DNA of 63,624 nucleotides from Actinomadura harenae (GTDB lineage Bacteria; Actinomycetota; Actinomycetes; Streptosporangiales; Streptosporangiaceae), in assembly GCF_003696215.1 (NCBI RefSeq), contig NZ_RFFG01000051.1:1-63624 (forward strand). Direction: 5' to 3'. Below are positions 58,161 through 63,624 of this stretch, piece by piece. The notes under the pieces are model-generated. The model was not told the DNA's origin. It searched no databases and saw nothing but the letters and a program-made list of their open reading frames with translations. Positions within the stretch are counted from its first letter, which is position 1, and every line of letters starts with the position of its first letter. Position numbers and translations under genes: made by a program.

Positions 58161-61100
58161 CTTGCGCGCCGAGCAGCGACTTCACGTCCGCCGCGAACGC
58201 CGGGCCGGGCTCGACCGTGAAGTCCGGCAGGTCGAACAGGACGTCCTTGGCCCCGCGCCGCCGCAGCAGCAGATGGACGGGCGCGCCTCCCGGATGCGCG
58301 TTCAGCACCTGCCGCAGCTCCCGGACGAGGGTGAGCGTGACGCGCGGCTCGGCGACCGACAGGACCACGGGCGGCTGGTTCATCGCGGTGTCGACGTCCA
58401 GGACGGCGACGTCCTCCACGTACACGCTGATCGCCTCGTCGCGCGCGTTGACCCGGCCCTGGAGCGCGACGACCCGGTCCTCGGCCAGCAGCTCGCCGAA
58501 CAGCGTGTACGTCTTGGGGAACACGAGGCATTCGAGCGCCGCGTGGTGGTCCTCCAAGGTGACGACGGCCCACGGCGAGCCCTGCTTGGTGACCCGCCGC
58601 TGCAGCCCCGCGACGATCCCGCTCACCCGGACCGGCCCGTCCGTGCGCCCGGACGCGAGCAGGTCCGCGAGCGACAGGTCGCGGTTCGCCTGGAGCACCG
58701 GCTCCGCGCCGTCCAGGGGATGGCCGGAGACGTAGAGGCCGAGCATGTCGCGCTCGTGCGCGAGCAGCGTCTCCTTGTCCCATTCGTCCAGGTCGGGGAC
58801 GGCGACGACCGGGCCCGTCCCGGCGTCCGCGTCCGAGCCCGAGTCCGAACCCGAACCGGACGGCATGCCTCCGCCGAACAGCGCGTCCTGGCCGTGCGCC
58901 TGGTGGCGCTTCAGGTCGAGGACCGAGTCCACGGCCTGCTCGTGCACCGCGACGACCGCCCGCCGCGCCTCCCCGGACGAGTCGAACGCGCCCGCCTTCG
59001 CCAGCGACTCGATGACCCGCTTGTTGCAGACCGCCGCCGGGACCCGCGCCAGGAAGTCCGCGAACCCGGCGAACGCCCCGCCCTCCCGGCGCGTCCCGGT
59101 GATCGACTCGACGACCCCCGCGCCGACGTTGCGGATCGCGCCGAGCCCGAACCGGATGTCCGCGCCGACGGCGGTGAACCCCAGCTCGCTCTCGTTGACG
59201 TCCGGCGGCAGCACCCGGACGCCGAGCCTCCGGCAGTCCGACAGGTACACGGCCATCTTGTCCTTGTCGTCGCCGACGGACGTGAGCAGCGCGGCCATGT
59301 ACTCGGCGGGGAAGTTCGCCTTCAGGTAGGCCGTCCAGTAGGAGACCAGGCCGTACCCGGCGGTGTGCGACTTGTTGAAGCCGTAGCCGCTGAACGGCAC
59401 CAGCACGTCCCAGACGGCCTTGACCGCCTCGTCCGAGAAGCCGCGCTCGCGCATGCCCCCGGAGAACCGCTCCCACTCGGCGTCCAGGACTTCTTTCTTC
59501 TTCTTGCCCATGGCCCGCCGCAGCATGTCGGCGCCGCCGAGCGAGTACCCGGCGAGCTGCTGCGCGATCGCCATCACCTGCTCCTGGAAGACGACCAGGT
59601 GGTAGGTGTCGCCGAGGATCGGTTCGAGCGCGTCCCCCAGCTCCGGGTGGATCGGCTCGACCTTCTGCCGTCCCGTCTTGCGCAGCGCGTAGTTCGTGTG
59701 CGCGTTCATCTCCATCGGGCCGGGCCGGTACAGCGCCGACACGGCCGCGATGTCGGTGAAGGTCGTCGGGCGCATGAGCTTCAGCAGCGTCCGCATGCCG
59801 CCGCCGTCCAGCTGGAACACGCCGAGGGTGTCGCCGCGCGCGAGCAGCTCGTAGGTCGCCGGGTCGTCGAGCGGGACGTCGTGGATGTCGACGTCCACGC
59901 CCCGGTTCGCGCGGACGCCCTCGATCGCGTCGTTGATGACCGTGAGGTTGCGCAGGCCGAGGAAGTCCATCTTCAGCAGGCCCATGTCCTCGGCCTGCGT
60001 GAACGGGAACCCGGTGACGACCGGGCCGTCCGCCTTCGGCCGGACGAGCGGCAGCACGTCGAGCAGCGGCTCGGACGACAGGATCACGCCCGCCGCGTGG
60101 ACGCCGGTCCCGCGCGTCAGCCCCTCGACGCCGCGCGCGGTGTCCATGATCCGCCGCACGTCCGGTTCGCCGTCGTACATCTGGCGCAGCTCGGCGGCCT
60201 CGCCGTGCCGGGGATGCCCCTCGTCGTGGACGGCCGACAGCGGGATCTCCTTGCCCCCGGCCGCCGCCGGGAACGCCTTGGTGATCCGGTCGCCGAGCGC
60301 GTACGGCAGGCCGAGGACGCGGCAGGCGTCCTTCACGGCGGCCTTGGCCTTGATGGTGTTGAACGTGACGATCTGGCAGACGCGGTCCGCGCCGTACGTC
60401 CGGGTGACGTAGTCGATCATCTCGTCCCGGCGGCGGTCGTCGAAGTCCAGGTCGATGTCCGGCATGGTGACCCGCTCGGGGTTGAGGAACCGCTCGAAGA
60501 TCAGCCGGTGCTCGATCGGGTCCAGCTCGGTGATGCCCGTGCAGTACGCGACGATCGAGCCGGTCGCCGACCCGCGTCCGGGGCCGAGGCCGATGCCGCT
60601 CTTCCGCGCGTGCTCGCAGATGTCGGCGACGACGAGGAAGTAGCCGGGGAACCCCATGTCCTCGATGACCGACAGCTCGTAGTCGATGCGTTCCAGCACC
60701 TCGGGCGCCGGGTCGCCGCCGTACCGCCGCCGCGCGCCGCGCAGCGTCTCGGCGCGCAGCCAGGACGCCTCGGTCTCGCCGTCCGGGACGGGGAACTCGG
60801 GCATCAGGTCGCGGTGCGCGAACACCGGGGCGTAGTCGCCGACGCGTTCGGCGATCAGCAGCGTGTTGTCGCAGGCCCCGGGCACCTGGTCGTCCCACAT
60901 CGCGCGCATGCGCGCCGCGTCCTTCAGGAAGTAGCCGCTGCCGGAGAACCGGAACCGGTCGGTGTCGGCGAGCCGTTTGCCGGTGCCGATGCAGAGGAGC
61001 GCGTCGTGCGCGTCCGACTGGTCCTCGGTGACGTAGTGCGAGTCGTTGGTGGCGAGCGGCGGGATGCCGAGGTCGCGTCCGATGCGCAGCAGGTCGTCGC

Positions 61101-61728
61101 GGACGCGCCGCTCGATCGGCAGCCCGTGGTCCATGAGCTCGAGGAAGTAGTTGTCCTTGCCGAACAGGTCGCGGCGGCGGGCGGCGGCCTCGACGGCCGC
61201 GTCGTACTGGCCGAGGCGCAGCCGCGTCTGCACCTCCCCGGACGGGCAGCCGGTCGTGGCGATGAGGCCCGGCGCGTACTCGGCGAGCAGCTCGTCGTCC
61301 ACGCGCGGGTACTTCGCGGCGCGGCCCTCCAGCCAGGCGCGCGACTGGAGCCGGAACAGGTTGCGCAGGCCGTCCGCGCTCTCGGCCCAGACGGTCATGT
61401 GCGTGTAGAGGCCGCGTCCGGAGACGTCGCCGCCCGCGCCCGTCCGCTCGTCGGACTTCCGCAGGGACGGGTCGTCGCTCCAGAACACCGGTTCGCGCCG
61501 CTGCCGCGCGCCGGGCGCGACGTACAGCTCCGCGCCGATGACCGGGCGGACGCCCGCCTTCCGTGCCGTCCCGTGGAACTCGTAGGCCCCGTGGACGTTG
61601 CCGTGGTCGCTCATCGCGACGGCGGGCATGCCGAGCCGCGCCGCCTCCGCGACCAGAGCCCCGACCTTCGCCGCACCGTCGAGCATCGAGTACTCGGTAT
61701 GGACGTGCAGGTGCACGAAGGAATCCAC
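58141..61728 (-). CDS. dnaE: DNA polymerase III alpha subunit
   Basis: A 1195-residue replicative polymerase (DnaE type). N-terminal PHP domain (HLHVHTEYSMLDG at 7-19, SDHGNVHG, NDSHYV). Catalytic palm with LGPGRGSATGS near 386 and PDIDLDFDD near 419-427; TGVHAAGVI near 530, PGPMEMNAH near 675, GYGFNKSHTAGYG near 778. OB domain about 990-1075. An Asp/Ser/Gly linker near 945-965 is variable. Length and motifs fit DnaE1 rather than the mutagenic DnaE2/ImuC. GTG start after GGGAG. Confidence 0.96.
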   Translation of the reverse strand: MDSFVHLHVHTEYSMLDGAAKVGALVAEAARLGMPAVAMSDHGNVHGAYEFHGTARKAGVRPVIGAELYVAPGARQRREPVFWSDDPSLRKSDERTGAGGDVSGRGLYTHMTVWAESADGLRNLFRLQSRAWLEGRAAKYPRVDDELLAEYAPGLIATTGCPSGEVQTRLRLGQYDAAVEAAARRRDLFGKDNYFLELMDHGLPIERRVRDDLLRIGRDLGIPPLATNDSHYVTEDQSDAHDALLCIGTGKRLADTDRFRFSGSGYFLKDAARMRAMWDDQVPGACDNTLLIAERVGDYAPVFAHRDLMPEFPVPDGETEASWLRAETLRGARRRYGGDPAPEVLERIDYELSVIEDMGFPGYFLVVADICEHARKSGIGLGPGRGSATGSIVAYCTGITELDPIEHRLIFERFLNPERVTMPDIDLDFDDRRRDEMIDYVTRTYGADRVCQIVTFNTIKAKAAVKDACRVLGLPYALGDRITKAFPAAAGGKEIPLSAVHDEGHPRHGEAAELRQMYDGEPDVRRIMDTARGVEGLTRGTGVHAAGVILSSEPLLDVLPLVRPKADGPVVTGFPFTQAEDMGLLKMDFLGLRNLTVINDAIEGVRANRGVDVDIHDVPLDDPATYELLARGDTLGVFQLDGGGMRTLLKLMRPTTFTDIAAVSALYRPGPMEMNAHTNYALRKTGRQKVEPIHPELGDALEPILGDTYHLVVFQEQVMAIAQQLAGYSLGGADMLRRAMGKKKKEVLDAEWERFSGGMRERGFSDEAVKAVWDVLVPFSGYGFNKSHTAGYGLVSYWTAYLKANFPAEYMAALLTSVGDDKDKMAVYLSDCRRLGVRVLPPDVNESELGFTAVGADIRFGLGAIRNVGAGVVESITGTRREGGAFAGFADFLARVPAAVCNKRVIESLAKAGAFDSSGEARRAVVAVHEQAVDSVLDLKRHQAHGQDALFGGGMPSGSGSDSGSDADAGTGPVVAVPDLDEWDKETLLAHERDMLGLYVSGHPLDGAEPVLQANRDLSLADLLASGRTDGPVRVSGIVAGLQRRVTKQGSPWAVVTLEDHHAALECLVFPKTYTLFGELLAEDRVVALQGRVNARDEAISVYVEDVAVLDVDTAMNQPPVVLSVAEPRVTLTLVRELRQVLNAHPGGAPVHLLLRRRGAKDVLFDLPDFTVEPGPAFAADVKSLLGAQALDPAG

Positions 61729-61755
61729 GCTTCCACTCCCTCAGGTTGTAGATTC

Positions 61756-61836
61756 GATTCGCTCGTGGCATCTCACCTGCACGAGAATCGGCCTGTCCAA
61801 CAATGGACACGGGGAGCGGTGACAACCGTTCGTTGT
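61756..61836. promoter_or_regulatory. three inverted repeats between dnaE and the LysR gene
   Basis: CTCGTG-N12-CACGAG (61762-61785, flanked by GATTC/GAATC), TGTCCA-ACAA-TGGACA (61794-61809) and ACAAC-CGTTC-GTTGT (61822-61836) are all perfect dyads. They form the divergent control region; the last two are candidates for LysR autoregulation. Confidence 0.5.
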
Positions 61837-61848
61837 ACGAGGAGGTCA

Positions 61849-62880
61849 ATGGACCTGGATCTCGCGGCGGTCCGCGCGTTCGTGGCCGTGGTCGAGGAGC
61901 GCTCGTTCGGGGGAGCCGCCGACCGGCTCGGGATCAGCCAGCAGGCGGTGTCCAAGCGCGTCGCGAAGCTGGAGGACCGGCTCGGCACGCCGCTGGTGGT
62001 CCGCGGCCGCGCGGGCGCCGAGCCGACCGCCGCCGGGCACGCGCAGCTCGCGTCCGCCCGCGCGCTCGTCGGCCTCGCCGACCGGATGACGGCCCTCGCC
62101 GGCGACCGGCTGCGCACCCTCCGCGTGGACGTCCACCACACGTGGCTGGCGTCCATCGACCTGGTGCGGGGCTTCCACGAGACCGCCCCGGACGCCGAAC
62201 TCGGCATCGTGTCCTCGGGCGGCCTCGCCACCGGGCTCTCCGCGCTCGTCGCGGGGGACACGGACGCGCTGTTCGGGCGCGCGACCGGGCTGCCGGACGG
62301 GGTGCGGCGCGTCCCCGCCCTGCTGGAGCCGCTCCACGTGGTCGTCCGGCGCGACCACCGGTTCGCCGGGCACACCCGGTTGTCGCCGGGCGCGCTCGCG
62401 GGCACGACGGCATGGATGCCGAGCATCGAGGCCGACAGCGAATGGGCGTGGTTCTACCGCGCCATGGGCCACGACTTCGGGATCGACTACGACACGTCGG
62501 GGCCGGACTTCGGGCTGGAGGGCCTCATCGAGCGCATCGCGTCCGAGCCGTCCCGGTACACGTTCGCCGGGGCGGGGACGCGGCTTCCCGCGCACCCGGA
62601 CGTCGTCCGCGTCCCGCTCGCCGACCCTGCGCCCGTGTACCCGTGGTCACTGATGTGGCACGAGCGGAACCGGCACCCGGCGCTGCCGCCGCTCATCGCG
62701 CACATCGAGGACGCCTACGCCCCCTGGGACCCCACCCGCTTCTGGCTGCCCGCCGGCGACCGCGCCGCCTTCCCCAGCGCGAGGACGGCCAGGACCGCGA
62801 CGAGCCCGCACACGCCGCCCCAGCCGAACCGCGCGAACGCGTGCGCGCCGAGCCACGAGCCGAGGCTCCCGCCGAGATAG
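61849..62880 (+). CDS. LysR-family transcriptional regulator
   Basis: A 343-residue LTTR. N-terminal winged HTH (LAAVRAFVAVVEERSFGGAADRLGISQQAVSKRVAKLEDRLG at 5-46, read in parts) and a periplasmic-binding-type effector domain (about 85-300). ACGAGGAGG upstream. The usual fold ends near residue 305 (RFWLPAGD); the last ~38 residues are Pro/Arg/Ala-rich and antisense to the 3' end of the convergent MFS gene, giving a 166-bp overlap. Confidence 0.88.
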   Translation: MDLDLAAVRAFVAVVEERSFGGAADRLGISQQAVSKRVAKLEDRLGTPLVVRGRAGAEPTAAGHAQLASARALVGLADRMTALAGDRLRTLRVDVHHTWLASIDLVRGFHETAPDAELGIVSSGGLATGLSALVAGDTDALFGRATGLPDGVRRVPALLEPLHVVVRRDHRFAGHTRLSPGALAGTTAWMPSIEADSEWAWFYRAMGHDFGIDYDTSGPDFGLEGLIERIASEPSRYTFAGAGTRLPAHPDVVRVPLADPAPVYPWSLMWHERNRHPALPPLIAHIEDAYAPWDPTRFWLPAGDRAAFPSARTARTATSPHTPPQPNRANACAPSHEPRLPPR

Positions 62881-63624
62881 GCGCAGGTCATGTAGGCCGT
62901 GTTGAGGCGGCTGCGCTCGGAGTCGCTCAACGCGTAGACGCGCACCTGGTTCGCGACCATCCCGGACTGCATCGCGACGTCCAGGACGAGGAACCCGGCG
63001 ACCAGGGCCGCGAGACCGGCCGTCCCGCCCAGGCCGCCGAGCGCGAGGACCGGCGCGGACGCCAGGACGGCGAGCATGCTCACCCGGTTGACCGCGTCCG
63101 GGCCGCGCCGGTCGGCGAGGCGCCCGGCGAGCGGCGTGCAGAACATCGTCGCGGCGTTGACCAGCGCGAGCAGCCCGACCGCGCGGGTCGTCAGGCCGTA
63201 GGCGGGGCCGGTCAGCAGGAGCGCGACGCCCGTCCACGCGGCCGAGAACCCGCCGAAGATCGCGGCCTGGAAGAAGCACGACCGGCGCAGCCCGGGTTCG
63301 GTGCGGAGCAGCCGGAGCGGCGCGGCCAGCAGCGCCGGATACCGCTCGCGCGACGCCGGTTCCGTCCGCGGCAGCACCCGCGCCAGGACGGCCGCCGACA
63401 CGAGTGTGAGCGCGGCGGCGCCCACGTACGGGGCACGCCAGCCGAACGCCTCCCCGGCGAACCCGCCGAGCGTCCGCGACAGCAGCATGCCGCCGATCGA
63501 GCCGCCGAGCAGGATCCCGCTGACCGTCCCGCGCCGGTCCGGCGGCGCCAGGCCCGCCGCCAGCGGCCCGAGGACCGGCGCGACGACCGTGACCGCCCCG
63601 ACGAACGCGGACGCCGCGACCAGC
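62715..63624 (-). CDS. MFS exporter, partial (start beyond window)
   Basis: C-terminal ~300 residues of a major facilitator. Visible are a motif C-like GGSIGGMLLSRTLGGFAGEAFGW, the long central loop and the second six-span half (GLTTRAVGLLALVNAATMFCTPLAGRLADRRG, SERSRLNTAYMTCAYLGGSLGSWLG, both read in parts). The Ala-His/Arg-rich layout resembles YnfM-like arabinose/drug exporters. It is convergent with the LysR gene, a common regulator-target pair, though the divergent arrangement is more usual. Confidence 0.88.
   Translation of the reverse strand, partial: LVAASAFVGAVTVVAPVLGPLAAGLAPPDRRGTVSGILLGGSIGGMLLSRTLGGFAGEAFGWRAPYVGAAALTLVSAAVLARVLPRTEPASRERYPALLAAPLRLLRTEPGLRRSCFFQAAIFGGFSAAWTGVALLLTGPAYGLTTRAVGLLALVNAATMFCTPLAGRLADRRGPDAVNRVSMLAVLASAPVLALGGLGGTAGLAALVAGFLVLDVAMQSGMVANQVRVYALSDSERSRLNTAYMTCAYLGGSLGSWLGAHAFARFGWGGVCGLVAVLAVLALGKAARSPAGSQKRVGSQGA

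Noticed and set aside
58162..61848. Very long open frame on the + strand opposite dnaE, continuous with the LysR gene
   Set aside because: It is antisense to a well-conserved polymerase. Long opposite-strand frames are routine at this GC content, and the LysR ribosome site at 61838 marks the real start.

Overview
The window is very GC-rich chromosomal DNA with G/C-ending codons, and it looks like a filamentous actinomycete. It has a PknG-type kinase locus, a whiJ-like trio (HTH-DUF5753 regulator, DUF397 protein, anti-sigma-type ATPase), WD40-tailed membrane kinases, an LCP enzyme, a SepF-like protein and many one-component regulators. Protein sequences and gene neighbourhoods resemble Actinomadura or other Streptosporangiales, but the genus is an inference from memory of families. 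I see no insertion sequence, prophage, CRISPR array, rRNA operon or replication origin.

Layout. 1-1.6 kb: start of a PknG-like kinase and its helical partner, read leftward. 2.1-8.3 kb: two CNNM/CorC-type membrane proteins, a zinc-type CDF exporter and a large unrecognised coiled-coil protein, closed by a strong terminator. 8.3-16.6 kb: a holin-like membrane protein, a LapA-like protein, a HAD phosphatase, RecQ, an MBL hydrolase, a membrane-anchored phosphodiesterase and an adenine/adenosine deaminase variant. 16.7-20 kb: a secreted DUF5666-like protein with its probable two-component system, and a macrodomain protein. 20-25.7 kb: a secreted repeat protein, an LCP ligase, a SMI1/KNR4 protein, an unknown protein, a lipoprotein and tRNA-Arg(ACG) and tRNA-Ser(GCU).

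26-32 kb: a glutamine-synthetase-like enzyme diverges from a BlaI/M56-peptidase pair. Then come a Tyr/Pro/His-rich protein, a double-DUF1003 membrane protein and a divergent EF-hand protein. 32.7-36.6 kb: the whiJ-like cluster, a Het-C/CinY-like secreted protein and a cysteine-less AhpD-like protein. 36.7-46.5 kb: a series of enzyme/regulator pairs (SDR/TetR, HIBADH-like/TetR, 2OG oxygenase, XRE-cupin/AzlCD, MaoC, two DinB proteins, TetR/FAD monooxygenase). 46.5-49.2 kb: an FMN reductase-MFS-DsbA operon behind a textbook MerR-type promoter. 49.3-55.9 kb: two tandem WD40 kinases, RodA, PadR and an SGNH hydrolase. 56-63.6 kb: TetR/MFS, DnaE, and LysR convergent with an MFS exporter that runs off the window.

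Recurring themes are stop-start overlaps (ATGA, GTGA, TGATG) marking operons, and start codons six or seven bases after a -10 hexamer, which suggests leaderless mRNAs (recQ, azlC, several regulators). Palindromic operators sit between many divergent regulator/target pairs. The strongest candidates for new biology are the 814-residue coiled-coil protein, the double-DUF1003/EF-hand divergent pair, and the regulatory sites around the BlaI/M56 locus and the MerR-type promoter.
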